Positions 1 through 8,989 of a stretch of DNA of 64,000 bases are shown one piece after another (positions within the stretch are counted from its first letter, which is position 1; each line of letters begins with the position of its first letter). Source of the stretch: Kineococcus endophyticus (GTDB lineage: Bacteria > Actinomycetota > Actinomycetes > Actinomycetales > Kineococcaceae); the NCBI RefSeq assembly GCF_040796495.1, contig NZ_JBFNQN010000011.1, positions 62,001-126,000 of the forward strand, read 5' to 3'. The translations under genes and the position numbers were made by a program. The notes under the pieces were generated by a model. That model was not told the DNA's origin, ran no database searches, and saw only the letters and a list, made by a program, of their open reading frames with translations.

Positions 1-1
1 G

Positions 2-3000
2 GACGCCGTCGTCGCGACGCGTCCGGGCAGCGGCCCGCTCGTCGTCGTGGGGGCTCCCGGGACGGGCCGCACGCACACGCTCCGCGCCCTGGTCACCGCC
101 CGCGTCGCCCGCGACGGGGTCGACCCCGACCGCGTCCTCGTCCTCGCGCCCACGCGTCGTGCGGCCGACCTGCTGCGCGACGACCTGTCCGACGCCCTGC
201 GCCGCACGACCGGTCAGCCCGCGGCCCGCACCCCGCATAGCTACGCCTTCGGCGTCCTGCGCCGTGTGCACGTGCACGAGGGGGCCCCGCCGCCCCGCCT
301 GATCTCCGGCGCCGAGCAGGACGCGATCCTCGCCGACCTGCTGCGCGGCCACCTCGCCGTGACGTCGGAGGACGCCCCGGCCGAGCTGTTCGACCTCGAC
401 GCCGACGGCCGCGTCACCCTCACCGGCGCGCTCGCCGCCCCCGACTGGCCCGGTGACGTCCCGCGGGCCTCCTGGGGGCTGCGCAGCTTCCGCAACGAGC
501 TGCGGGACCTGCTGATGCGGGCCGTCGAACGAGGGCTGCGCGCCGAGGACCTCGTCGAGCTCGGCCGCCGCCACGGTCGCCCGGAGTGGGTCGCCGGGGC
601 CGCCGTCCTGGAGGAGTACCTGCAGGTCAACGCCCTCGGGCGGGCTGAGGCGTACGACCCCGCCGCCGTCGTGGACGAGGCCGTCGCCGCGCTGCGCGCC
701 GAGCCGGAGCTGCTGGCCGCCGAACGCGACCGCTGGGACCTGGTGGCCGTCGACGACGCCCACGACCTGTCCGAGGCCGGGCTCCGCCTCCTCGAGGCCG
801 TGGCCGGCGGCCGCGACCTCGTGCTGACGGCCGACCCCGACAGCGTCACGCAGGGCTTCCGCGGCGCCGACGCGCGCACGGCCTCGGCGCTCTCCGACCG
901 CTTCGCCGTCCGCGGTGCCCCCGCGCCCGCGGTGGTCCTGGGCTCCGACCACCGCCAGCGGCCGTCCCTGCGCGCGGTCACGCGCGCGGTGGCCGAGCGG
1001 GTGGGCGCCCTCGGCGGGGCGCCGCAACGGGCGGCCGTCCCGGTGCGCGCCGGGGAGGGCCGCGTCGAGGTCGCCGTGCTCGGGTCTCCGACGCAGGAGG
1101 CCGCCTGGGTCGCCCAGCGGCTGCGCCGCCGACACCTCCTCGACGGCGTCCCGTGGTCGCAGATGGCGGTCGTCGTCCGGTCCGCCGGGCACACCGCCGC
1201 CCTGCGCCGCGGGCTCACGCACGCGGGCGTGCCGCTGGCCGTGCCGCTGGCCGAGGTGCCCGTGCGCGACGAGCCGGCGGTCCGGCCCCTGCTGACGGCC
1301 CTCGCGGTCGTCCTCGAACCGGCCGAGCTCACCGAGGCCGTCGCCCACGAGCTCGTGACCTCCCCGGTCGGCGGGGCCGACGTCGTGGCCCTGCGCCGGT
1401 TGCGGCAGTCGTTGCGGCGCAGCGAACGGGCGGACGGCGGCGGCCGCAGCAGCGACGTCGTGCTCACCGCCGCGCTCGCCGAGGTCCTCGCCGACCCCGA
1501 GGCCGACCTCGGGGCCGAACCGGGCGCCGACGGGACCACGGGAGACCTGGCGCGCGTGCGGGCCGACGACCCGGCGCTGGTCCCCGCCCAGCGCGTCGCC
1601 GCCGTCCTGCGCGCCGGCCGCCGCGCCGCCCTCGCCCCCGACGCCTCGGCCGAGACGGTGCTCTGGGCGGTCTGGGACGCCACCGGCCTCGCGACGCGCT
1701 GGCAGCGCTCGGCGCTCGCGGGCAGCACGCTCGAGGGGGCGGACGCCGGACGGGCCGACCGCGACCTCGACGCCGTCCTGGCCCTGTTCGAGGCCGCCGG
1801 TCGCTTCGTCGACCGCTTCCCGGGCGCGGGCAGTGCGGCCCGGTTCCTGGAGCAGCTGCAGAACGCCGAGGTCCCCTCGGACACGCTGGCCGACCGCGCC
1901 CCGGACGCCGGGGCCGTGACGCTGACGACCCCGCAGGGCGCGGTGGGGCGGGAGTGGGACCTGGTCGTCGTCGCGGGGGTCCAGGAGGGGGTCTGGCCGG
2001 ACCTGCGGCTGCGCGGGTCCGTCCTGGGCGCCCAGGCGCTCGTCGACGTGCTGGAAGGGCGCGACAGTGAGGGTCCCGGCGCCCGCCGGGCCGTCTTCGA
2101 GGACGAGCTGCGGTTGTTCCACGTCGCCGTCTCCCGGGCCCGTGAGGAGCTCGTCGTCACCGCGGTCCGCACCGAGGACGAGCGCCCCTCGGCCCTGGTC
2201 GACCTCGTGGCAGACCTCGCGACCGTCCCGGCCGCGGACGGGGCGGACGGTGACGACGAGCGCCCGCTGTCGACGGTGCCGCGGGCGGTGTCGCTGCCGG
2301 CGCTCGTGGCCCGTCTGCGGCAGGTCGTCTGCGCACCCGACGCCGTCGAGACCCCGCCGCGGCGCGCGGCCGCGGCCCGGCAGCTCGCCGAGCTCGCCCG
2401 CGCCGGGGTGCCGGGCGCCGACCCGGCCGACTGGTACGGCCTGGAGGCGCTGACCGACGACGGTCCGCTGCGCGCCCCGGACGACCCGGTCGCCGTCTCG
2501 CCCTCGCGCGTCGAGAGCTTCGAGCGGTGCGGGCTGCGCTGGCTGCTGGAGAGCTCCGGCGCCCGGCCCGGCGACTCCACGGGGCAGTCGATCGGCAACC
2601 TCGTCCACCGCATCGCCGCCGAGGCGCCCGACGCCGACGCCTTCGAGCTGCGGCGTCGACTCGACGTGCTCTGGCCCACCCTGGGGTTGGCCGACGGCTG
2701 GGTCGCCGACACCGCCCGGGCCCGCGCCGAGCGCATGGTGGACAAGCTGGCGGAGTACTACCGAGAGGCCCGCCGCGAGGGGCGCACGCTCGTGGGGGTC
2801 GAGCTCGACGTCGACGTCACCGTCGGACGGGCCCGCATCCGCGGCCGGGTGGACCGCCTCGAACGCGACGCCGCCGGTCGCCCCGTCGTGGTGGACCTCA
2901 AGACGGGCAAGACGCAGCCGTCCAAGGCCGACGTGGCCCGGCTGCCGCAGCTCGGCGTCTACCAGCTCGCTGCGCAGGAGGGGGCGTTCCACACGATGCC

Positions 3001-3262
3001 CGCCGGCGCGCCCACGTCCGGCGGGGCGGCCCTCGTCCAGCTCGGCGGGACGCAGAAGAAGGCGCCCCAGCAGCACCAGGTCGCGCTCGACGACGACGAG
3101 GACCCGGCGTGGGCCCGCGAGCTCGTGGAGCACGCGGCCCAGGGCATGGCGGCCGGCACCTTCGAGGCCGTCGTCGGCCCGCACTGCGGGTACTGCCCCG
3201 TGGCCAGCTCCTGCCCGGCGCAGGACGCCGGCCGCAGCGTCGTCGAGGAGGGGGGCCGCTGA
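2..3262 (+). CDS. adnA: AdnA-type helicase-nuclease subunit (5' end outside window)
   Basis: Subunit of the actinobacterial AdnAB motor-nuclease that resects DNA double-strand breaks. The frame is open from base 2 with no start, and the first codons already lead into the Walker A loop GAPGTGRT (bases 50-73), so the start lies just upstream. The body is UvrD/Rep-like (ARTPHSY, VAVDDAHD as Walker B, TTPQGAVGREWDLVVVAGVQ late motif). The C-terminal third is a PD-(D/E)XK nuclease (VVVDLKTGKT). Four Cys fit an AddB-type 4Fe-4S clasp: codons at 2528, then 3185, 3194 and 3212 in C-x2-C-x5-C spacing. The Walker A Lys is Arg, which suggests a weak motor. Its stop overlaps the adnB start by one base (TGATG), so the two are translationally coupled. 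Confidence 0.93.
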   Translation, partial: DAVVATRPGSGPLVVVGAPGTGRTHTLRALVTARVARDGVDPDRVLVLAPTRRAADLLRDDLSDALRRTTGQPAARTPHSYAFGVLRRVHVHEGAPPPRLISGAEQDAILADLLRGHLAVTSEDAPAELFDLDADGRVTLTGALAAPDWPGDVPRASWGLRSFRNELRDLLMRAVERGLRAEDLVELGRRHGRPEWVAGAAVLEEYLQVNALGRAEAYDPAAVVDEAVAALRAEPELLAAERDRWDLVAVDDAHDLSEAGLRLLEAVAGGRDLVLTADPDSVTQGFRGADARTASALSDRFAVRGAPAPAVVLGSDHRQRPSLRAVTRAVAERVGALGGAPQRAAVPVRAGEGRVEVAVLGSPTQEAAWVAQRLRRRHLLDGVPWSQMAVVVRSAGHTAALRRGLTHAGVPLAVPLAEVPVRDEPAVRPLLTALAVVLEPAELTEAVAHELVTSPVGGADVVALRRLRQSLRRSERADGGGRSSDVVLTAALAEVLADPEADLGAEPGADGTTGDLARVRADDPALVPAQRVAAVLRAGRRAALAPDASAETVLWAVWDATGLATRWQRSALAGSTLEGADAGRADRDLDAVLALFEAAGRFVDRFPGAGSAARFLEQLQNAEVPSDTLADRAPDAGAVTLTTPQGAVGREWDLVVVAGVQEGVWPDLRLRGSVLGAQALVDVLEGRDSEGPGARRAVFEDELRLFHVAVSRAREELVVTAVRTEDERPSALVDLVADLATVPAADGADGDDERPLSTVPRAVSLPALVARLRQVVCAPDAVETPPRRAAAARQLAELARAGVPGADPADWYGLEALTDDGPLRAPDDPVAVSPSRVESFERCGLRWLLESSGARPGDSTGQSIGNLVHRIAAEAPDADAFELRRRLDVLWPTLGLADGWVADTARARAERMVDKLAEYYREARREGRTLVGVELDVDVTVGRARIRGRVDRLERDAAGRPVVVDLKTGKTQPSKADVARLPQLGVYQLAAQEGAFHTMPAGAPTSGGAALVQLGGTQKKAPQQHQVALDDDEDPAWARELVEHAAQGMAAGTFEAVVGPHCGYCPVASSCPAQDAGRSVVEEGGR

Positions 3263-6200
3263 TGCTCACCGCCCTGGAGATCGCGCAGCGGCTCGGCCGC
3301 CCCGCGCCCACCCCCGAGCAGGTCGCCGTCATCGAGGCGCCCGTCGAACCGCTGCTGGTCGTCGCGGGCGCCGGCTCGGGCAAGACGGAGACGATGTCGT
3401 CCCGGGTCGTCTGGCTCGTGGCCAACGGCCTCGTCGCCCCCGAGGACGTCCTCGGCCTGACCTTCACGCGCAAGGCCGCGGGGGAGCTCGCCGAGCGCGT
3501 CCGTCGACGGCTTCGGGCCCTGCGGGCGCACGGGCTGGCGCCCGGGGCCGAAGGGGCCGCCGACGACGCCCTGGGGGAGGGCGAGCCGGTCGTCTCGACC
3601 TACCACGCGTACGCCGCCTCCCTCGTGAGCGACCACGGCCTGCGGCTCGGGATCGAGCCGCAGTCGACGGTGCTGTCCGACGCCGGGGCGTGGCAGCTCG
3701 CCTCGGAGGTGGTCGAGACGTGGCGGGGGGACCTGCCCGCGGTCGACGCCGCCCCGACCACGCTGGCCGCCGCGCTCCTGCAGCTCGCGGGCGAGTGCGC
3801 CGAGCACCTCGTCGACGCCGAGGACGTCATCGGCTTCGTCGACGAGGTGGAGGCGTTCGTGCGGACACTGCCCAAGGACGACAAGGCCGTGGCGAAGTTC
3901 GGCGCCGGCGTGCCCGGTGAGCCGTACGCCAAGGTCTCGGCCCTGCTCGCGGTGCAGCAGGCCCGCAAGCAGGTCGTCCCGCTGCTGCGGGAGTACCAGC
4001 GCCGCAAGCGCGAGGCCGACCAGCTCGACTTCGGCGACCAGGTGCTCGTCGCGGCGCGGCTGGCGCGCGAGGTGCCGGCCGTGGCCGCCACCGAACGCGC
4101 ACGGCACCGCGTCGTGCTGCTCGACGAGTACCAGGACACGAGCTACGCCCAGCTCGCGCTGCTGCGCTCGCTGTTCGGCGACGGCCACCCCGTGACCGCG
4201 GTGGGCGACCCCCACCAGTCGATCTACGGCTGGCGCGGCGCCAGCGCGGGGAACCTCGTGAGCTTCCCCGCGCACTTCCGCCGCGCCGACGACACGCCCG
4301 CCGCCCGGCTGCCGCTGGCCACGAGCTGGCGCAACGACGTGGGCGTCCTGGCGGCCGCGAACGTCGTCGCCGGGCCGCTGAACGACGCCCTCGACGCGGG
4401 CAGCGTCGCGGTCCTGCGCCCGCGCCCGGGCGCAGGTACCGGCCGCGTCCGCACCGCGTTCGCCTCGACCGTGGAGGAGGAGGCGGCCGAGGTCGCCGCC
4501 CGGCTCTCGGAAGTCTGGCGCGCCGACTCCGAGCGGCTCGCCGCCGCCCGCCGGGTGCCCGGGGCCGAGGTCCGTCCCCGCCGGACCGCGGCCGTGCTGT
4601 GCCGCAAGCGGTCGCAGTTCGTCGTGCTGCAGCGCGCGCTGCGCGAGGCCGGCCTCCCCGTCGAGGTCGTCGGTCTCGGCGGTCTGCTCTCGACGCCGGA
4701 GGTCGCCGACGTCGTCGCGACGCTGCACGTCCTGCACGACCCCGGCCGCGGTGACCACCTGGCCCGGCTGCTGACGGGGGCGCGCTGGCGACTCGGCCCG
4801 CGCGACGTGGCCGCGCTCGGCGCCTGGGCACGGCAGCTCCAGCGCCGCCGGAACCACGGCGGCGACGGAGGTGGCGCGGACGGCGCGGACGTGGACCCGG
4901 TCGACGTCGTCGTCCTGCCCGACGAGGTCGAGGCGGTGAGCCTCGTCGAGGCGCTCGACGAGCTGCCGACCGCGGGGTGGACGGGCCCGGACGGCCGCGG
5001 GCTGTCGCCGCGCGCGCTGCGCCGGCTGGCCCGGCTCGCGAGGACGTTGCGGCGTCTGCGCACCCGCACGCACCTGCCGGTGGCCGACCTGGTGGGGGAG
5101 GTGGAGCGCTCCCTGCTGCTCGACGTCGAAGTGGCCGCCCGGCCGGGCAGTTCGCCGTCCTTCGAACGCAGCAACCTCGACGCCCTCGCCGATGCGGCCG
5201 CCTCCTTCTCGGCCGGGTCGCAGCGGCCGGGCCTGGGCGGGTTCCTCTCGTGGCTCGACGCCGCGGAGGTCCGCGAGCGCGGCCTGGAACCGGGCGCCTC
5301 CGACGTCGCGACGGACGCGGTGCAGCTGCTGACGGTCCACGCGAGCAAGGGCCTGGAGTGGGACGTCGTCGCCGTGCCCGGGCTGGTGGAGAAGAGCTTC
5401 CCCGCCACGGGGGACACCGCTCCGGGGTGGCTGGGGGGCAGCAGCTCCCTCGGCGTGCTGCCGTACCCGCTGCGCGGGGACCGCACGAGCCTGCCGGAGT
5501 TCGCCATCACGTCGGCCTCGACGCAGCAGGAGCTGAACGCGGCGCGGGAGGAGTTCCTGGCGGCCTGCGGGGACCACCAGCTCGCGGAGGAGCGGCGGCT
5601 GGCGTACGTCGCCTTCACCCGGGCCAAGGAGGAACTGCTGCTGTCGGGCGCCTTCTGGGACGAGGCGACCAGGCCCCGGGAGCCGTCGCGGTTCCTCCTG
5701 GAGGTGCTGGAGGCGCCACCGGGCAGCGTGCCCGGGCTGGTCTCGCTCCCGCTAACCCCGCGGCCCGAGCCGGACGCCGTGAACCCGCGCACGGCGAACC
5801 CGCAGCGCGTCGTCTGGCCCGTGGACCCGTTGGCCTCGCGCCGCGTCGACGTCGACGCGGGGGCCGCCCTCGTCCGGGCCGTCCTGGCGGGCGAGGGCCC
5901 GGAGGTCGACGACGGGCACGTGGTGGACGTGGTGGTGGACGAGGAGGTCCGGTCCTGGCGGGAGCAGACCGCGCTGCTGCTGGCCGAGCGCGCCGCGGCC
6001 CACCAGGCCCCGAGCGTCCTGCTGCCGGCGCACCTGTCGGCCTCCCGCCTCGTCGCCCTCGCGCAGGACCCCGACGCGCTCGCGCTGCAGCTGCGCCGGC
6101 CGGTGCCGCTGGAGCCGCGACCGGCCACCCGGCGCGGGACCGCGTTCCACGCCTGGCTCGAGCAACGGTTCACGGCCAGCTCGCTGCTGGACCTCGTCGA

Positions 6201-6639
6201 CCTGCCCGGATCGGCTGACGAGGACGCGGCACCCGACCGCGAACTGGCTGCGCTGCAACGCACCTACCTGGCCTCGGAGTGGGCCTCGCGGGACCCGGTC
6301 GCCGTCGAGGTGTCGGTCGAGACGCCCGTGGCGGACCTCGTGGTGCGCGGGCGCATCGACGCCGTCTTCGCCACGACGGGCGGAGACGGCCGGACGCGCT
6401 GGGACGTCGTGGACTGGAAGACCGGACGCCCGCCGGACGGGGAGGGCGCCCGGGCCCGCGACGTCCAGCTCGCCGTCTACCGGCTGGCGTGGTCGCGCTG
6501 GCACGGCGTCCCGCTCGAGGACGTCAGCGCTGCGTTCTTCTACGCCTCCACCGGGGACACCGTGCGACCGGTCGACCTGCTGGACGCCGACGACCTCGAG
6601 CGGCTGGTCCGGTCGGTGCCGGCCGCGCCCGTGGCGTGA
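3262..6639 (+). CDS. adnB: AdnB-type helicase-nuclease subunit
   Basis: Partner of AdnA, 1125 residues. It is a UvrD-family SF1A helicase with an intact Walker A (AGAGSGKT near residue 35), the TFTRKAAGEL motif, Walker B DEYQDTS, QSIYGWRGA, and LLTVHASKGLEWDVV before YVAFTRAKEEL. The C-terminus is a RecB-like nuclease with DVVDWKTG followed by the Q-x3-Y motif QLAVY. No Fe-S cysteines are seen, as expected for AdnB. The ATG at 3262 is chosen because it overlaps the adnA stop; the frame is open further upstream but lies inside adnA. With a full lysine-containing P-loop, AdnB is probably the main motor. It converges on the SDR gene 28 bp downstream. Confidence 0.95.
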   Translation: MLTALEIAQRLGRPAPTPEQVAVIEAPVEPLLVVAGAGSGKTETMSSRVVWLVANGLVAPEDVLGLTFTRKAAGELAERVRRRLRALRAHGLAPGAEGAADDALGEGEPVVSTYHAYAASLVSDHGLRLGIEPQSTVLSDAGAWQLASEVVETWRGDLPAVDAAPTTLAAALLQLAGECAEHLVDAEDVIGFVDEVEAFVRTLPKDDKAVAKFGAGVPGEPYAKVSALLAVQQARKQVVPLLREYQRRKREADQLDFGDQVLVAARLAREVPAVAATERARHRVVLLDEYQDTSYAQLALLRSLFGDGHPVTAVGDPHQSIYGWRGASAGNLVSFPAHFRRADDTPAARLPLATSWRNDVGVLAAANVVAGPLNDALDAGSVAVLRPRPGAGTGRVRTAFASTVEEEAAEVAARLSEVWRADSERLAAARRVPGAEVRPRRTAAVLCRKRSQFVVLQRALREAGLPVEVVGLGGLLSTPEVADVVATLHVLHDPGRGDHLARLLTGARWRLGPRDVAALGAWARQLQRRRNHGGDGGGADGADVDPVDVVVLPDEVEAVSLVEALDELPTAGWTGPDGRGLSPRALRRLARLARTLRRLRTRTHLPVADLVGEVERSLLLDVEVAARPGSSPSFERSNLDALADAAASFSAGSQRPGLGGFLSWLDAAEVRERGLEPGASDVATDAVQLLTVHASKGLEWDVVAVPGLVEKSFPATGDTAPGWLGGSSSLGVLPYPLRGDRTSLPEFAITSASTQQELNAAREEFLAACGDHQLAEERRLAYVAFTRAKEELLLSGAFWDEATRPREPSRFLLEVLEAPPGSVPGLVSLPLTPRPEPDAVNPRTANPQRVVWPVDPLASRRVDVDAGAALVRAVLAGEGPEVDDGHVVDVVVDEEVRSWREQTALLLAERAAAHQAPSVLLPAHLSASRLVALAQDPDALALQLRRPVPLEPRPATRRGTAFHAWLEQRFTASSLLDLVDLPGSADEDAAPDRELAALQRTYLASEWASRDPVAVEVSVETPVADLVVRGRIDAVFATTGGDGRTRWDVVDWKTGRPPDGEGARARDVQLAVYRLAWSRWHGVPLEDVSAAFFYASTGDTVRPVDLLDADDLERLVRSVPAAPVA

Positions 6640-6667
6640 GCGGGACGCGGCCGGGTCAGCGCGACGG

Positions 6668-7633
6668 TCAGCGCGAGGGGGTGAGGGCCGCGCGGTGGTC
6701 CCGGGCGAAGTCGGCGACCGTCCGAGCGGGCCGGCCCAGCAGGTCGGGCACGTCGGTGGTGCACCGTCGGCCGTCGTCCGCGCCGCGGCGCACCACGTCC
6801 ACGAACTGGTGGACGAGCCCGCGCGCCTGCCAGGCGGGCACGCCCGTGGCGCGCAGGACCGCGTGGAACGCCGGTGCCGGCACGTGCACGTAGCGGACGC
6901 GGTGACCGAGTGCCGCGCTGAGACCGGCCGCGACCTCGGGGTAGGACAGCGGGACCTCGCCCGTCAGCCGGTAGGCGCGGCCGTCCTCGCCGGCGCCACC
7001 GCGGGTCGTGGGGTCGGTGAGGACGCGCGCGGCGACGGCGGCGATGTCGGGGACGTCGGTCCAGGCCGTCGCGCCGTGCCCGCTGGTCTGCGGCAGCCAG
7101 CCCCGGCGGATCGCCGCGGCCTCGACGAGGAGGTTCTTGAAGAACGCCCCCGGTTCCAGACGCGTCCACGACAGGCCGCTGCGCGCCAGGTGGGCGTCCG
7201 CGAGGGCGTGGTCGCGCGCCCAGGGGATGGCCGAGCGCGGGTTCGCGTCGGACGCCGAGACCTTGACGACGTGCTCGACCCCGGCGGCCACGGCGGCGTC
7301 GACCGCGTCCCGGTTCTGCCGGAACTGGTGCGGCCCGGGCGGGGTGTTGAGGAAGAGCACGTCGCAGTCGGCCACCGCCGCCCGCAGGCTCGCGGGGTCG
7401 TCGAGGTCGCCGTGGACCGCTTCGACGCCGCGGTCGGCGAAGGCACGCAGCTGCTCGGGCCGGCGCCCCGTGACCCGCAGGGGGGTCCCCATGGCGGTCA
7501 GCTCGTCGAGCAGGCAGCGGCCGATGTCGCCGGTGGCCCCGGTGACCAGGACCCGGTGCGGGCGGCCGGTGCGGGCCGGGTCGGGCGCCGGACTGGTGAG
7601 GGCGCCGGCACGGGTGTCAGTGCGGGTGTCCAC
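6668..7633 (-). CDS. NmrA/SDR-family NAD(P)-binding oxidoreductase
   Basis: Atypical short-chain dehydrogenase/NmrA-like protein of 321 residues. It has an N-terminal Rossmann nucleotide-binding loop (VLVTGATGDIG), an acidic turn typical of the family (HGDLDDPASL) and a C-terminal half that resembles NAD(P)H-binding 'azoreductase/NmrA' proteins (GAFFKNLL, AWTDVPDIAAVAARVL). No clear YxxxK pair is visible, so it may sense the dinucleotide rather than catalyse a reaction. The GTG at 7633 is preferred because CTGGAGG lies 6 bases upstream. The first residues (DTRTDTRAG) are encoded by a 12-bp repeat that also occurs elsewhere in the window. It is divergent from a MarR regulator, which probably controls it. 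Confidence 0.8.
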   Translation of the reverse strand: MDTRTDTRAGALTSPAPDPARTGRPHRVLVTGATGDIGRCLLDELTAMGTPLRVTGRRPEQLRAFADRGVEAVHGDLDDPASLRAAVADCDVLFLNTPPGPHQFRQNRDAVDAAVAAGVEHVVKVSASDANPRSAIPWARDHALADAHLARSGLSWTRLEPGAFFKNLLVEAAAIRRGWLPQTSGHGATAWTDVPDIAAVAARVLTDPTTRGGAGEDGRAYRLTGEVPLSYPEVAAGLSAALGHRVRYVHVPAPAFHAVLRATGVPAWQARGLVHQFVDVVRRGADDGRRCTTDVPDLLGRPARTVADFARDHRAALTPSR

Positions 7634-7634
7634 G
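7611..7634. repeat. Two tandem 12-bp units, CGGGTGTC type
   Basis: CGGGTGTCAGTG is followed directly by CGGGTGTCCACG. The same unit pair, with one base change in the first unit, is at 49468-49491, and related units fill 26123-26251. Here the repeat lies at the start of the SDR coding sequence and encodes DTR-type tetrapeptides on the minus strand. Confidence 0.6.
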
Positions 7635-7662
7635 TCCACCTCCAGGAGAGAATCAGGAACCT

Positions 7663-7673
7663 GTTGGTGCAAC
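7663..7673. promoter_or_regulatory. Possible MarR operator (GTTG-GTG-CAAC)
   Basis: A short inverted repeat with 4-bp arms and a 3-base centre sits midway in the 73-bp divergent gap between the SDR and marR starts. Position is right for a MarR autoregulatory site, but the arms are short and chance is a real possibility. Confidence 0.25.
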
Positions 7674-7706
7674 GACGGCCCGGAGACGGGAGGAGGGCAA
7701 CTCGAC

Positions 7707-8150
7707 GTGGACCTGACGACGGACGACCTGGACAGGCTCGTCACTTGGACGCTCATCCGCGCCGCCCACCGGGCGCAGCGCGAGCTGACGCAGCTGTTCG
7801 CCGACCATGGGCTGTCGCCCGTCCAGTTCGGCGTGCTGTCGCACCTGGCGACGGGGGAGAGGTTCACGCAGGCCCGGCTCGCCCGGGAGGTGCTCGTCCG
7901 CCCCCAGTCGCTCAGCGGCGTGCTCGACGGCCTCGTCGCGCGGGGGCTCGTGGCGCGCGAGGAGGACCGGGGCAAGGGCCGCCGCAACCCCCTGGTGCTG
8001 ACGGCCGCCGGTCAGGACCTCCTGGCGGCGGTCTGGCCTCGGCTCCAGGACGCCAACCGACCCGACCAGCTGGGCCTGGCACCGCAGGAGGCGGCCGCCC
8101 TCAACGACGTCCTGCTGCGGCTGGTGCGCGAGCCGGGCGTCGACGGGTGA
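7707..8150 (+). CDS. MarR-family transcriptional regulator
   Basis: 147-residue winged-helix regulator. Visible features are the N-terminal dimer helix (LDRLVTWTLIRAAHRAQREL), the helix-turn-helix core (SPVQFGVLSHLATGERFTQARLAREV, then RPQSLSGVLDGLVARGLV) and the basic wing (REEDRGKGRRNPLVLT). GTG 7707 is chosen because GGGAGGAGGG lies 10-19 bases upstream and the family usually starts this close to the first helix. It is divergent from the NmrA-like oxidoreductase, the classical arrangement for a MarR repressor and its target. The ligand cannot be read from the sequence. Confidence 0.88.
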   Translation: MDLTTDDLDRLVTWTLIRAAHRAQRELTQLFADHGLSPVQFGVLSHLATGERFTQARLAREVLVRPQSLSGVLDGLVARGLVAREEDRGKGRRNPLVLTAAGQDLLAAVWPRLQDANRPDQLGLAPQEAAALNDVLLRLVREPGVDG

Positions 8151-8163
8151 CGGCCCCCGCTGT

Positions 8164-8937
8164 TCACCCCACCGGGTCCGGCGGCGGGCACGTCGCCACG
8201 TCCGTCCCGTCGTCCTCGACGGCGGCGGCGTGGTCCCTGGAGTCCAGGCGCGGGACGTAGCCGAGGTCGTCGGCGGCGAGCCGCAGGTCCCAGTGCGGGT
8301 GCTCCGCGCCGGAGACCGCGGGGTAGACGCCCGCGACGACCGGGGTCTGCAGCGCCCTCGTCACGAGGTCGCGCAGGTCCTCCGGGCCCAACCAGCCGCG
8401 CAGCTGGCTGCGGACGGTGGGGGCGGGGACGGTGGCCCCCAGGCGCAGGCCGATCGTGCTCAGCCCCCACCGGTGCGAGAACACGCCGGCGACGGCCTCG
8501 TCGAACGCCTTCGTCGCGCCGTAGGGGCAGCAGGGGGCCGGTGCCCACGTCGGGTCGACGGGAACGCGACCGCTCGCCTCGTACCGGCCCATCGCGTGGA
8601 CGGAGCTGGCGTGGACCACGCGGCGCACGCCGTGCTCGGACGCGGCGCCGAGCAGGGCGGCGAACCCGTCGACGTTGGGGCCGCGCAGGTCGTCCCACGT
8701 CGCGGTGGGGCTCGGGTCGCCCGCGAGGTGCACCACCGCGTCCACCCCGTCCACGGCCCGGGCCAGCAGGGCGCGGTCGGTCAGCTCGCCCGTGAGCACC
8801 TCGGCGCCCGCGGGGACCTCCGACGGGTCCGCCGGCGCGGTCCGGTCCAGCAGCCGCAGCGGCCGGTCGCTCAGCGCCGGCAGCAGCAGACGGGCCACGC
8901 GCCCGGAGGCGCCGGTGAGGAGCAGCGGAGCGGCCAC
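8164..8937 (-). CDS. Extended SDR, NAD-dependent epimerase/uronate dehydrogenase-like
   Basis: 257-residue extended short-chain dehydrogenase. It has the N-terminal loop LLLTGASGRVAR, an Asp-rich beta-2 end, HLAGDPSP, the catalytic Ser in HASSVHAMG and the YGATK Tyr/Lys pair. Size and the WDDLRGPNVDG segment resemble hexuronate dehydrogenases (Udh), but substrate is an inference. The GTG start has no clear ribosome binding site; instead CAGGGT lies 6 bases upstream (plus-strand 8944-8949), which fits a leaderless transcript. It converges on marR with a 13-bp gap. Confidence 0.8.
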   Translation of the reverse strand: MAAPLLLTGASGRVARLLLPALSDRPLRLLDRTAPADPSEVPAGAEVLTGELTDRALLARAVDGVDAVVHLAGDPSPTATWDDLRGPNVDGFAALLGAASEHGVRRVVHASSVHAMGRYEASGRVPVDPTWAPAPCCPYGATKAFDEAVAGVFSHRWGLSTIGLRLGATVPAPTVRSQLRGWLGPEDLRDLVTRALQTPVVAGVYPAVSGAEHPHWDLRLAADDLGYVPRLDSRDHAAAVEDDGTDVATCPPPDPVG

Positions 8938-8989
8938 GGTCCGACCCTGGCACGGGCCTGCGGTCGCAGCGACCGGGTCCCGGAAGGGC

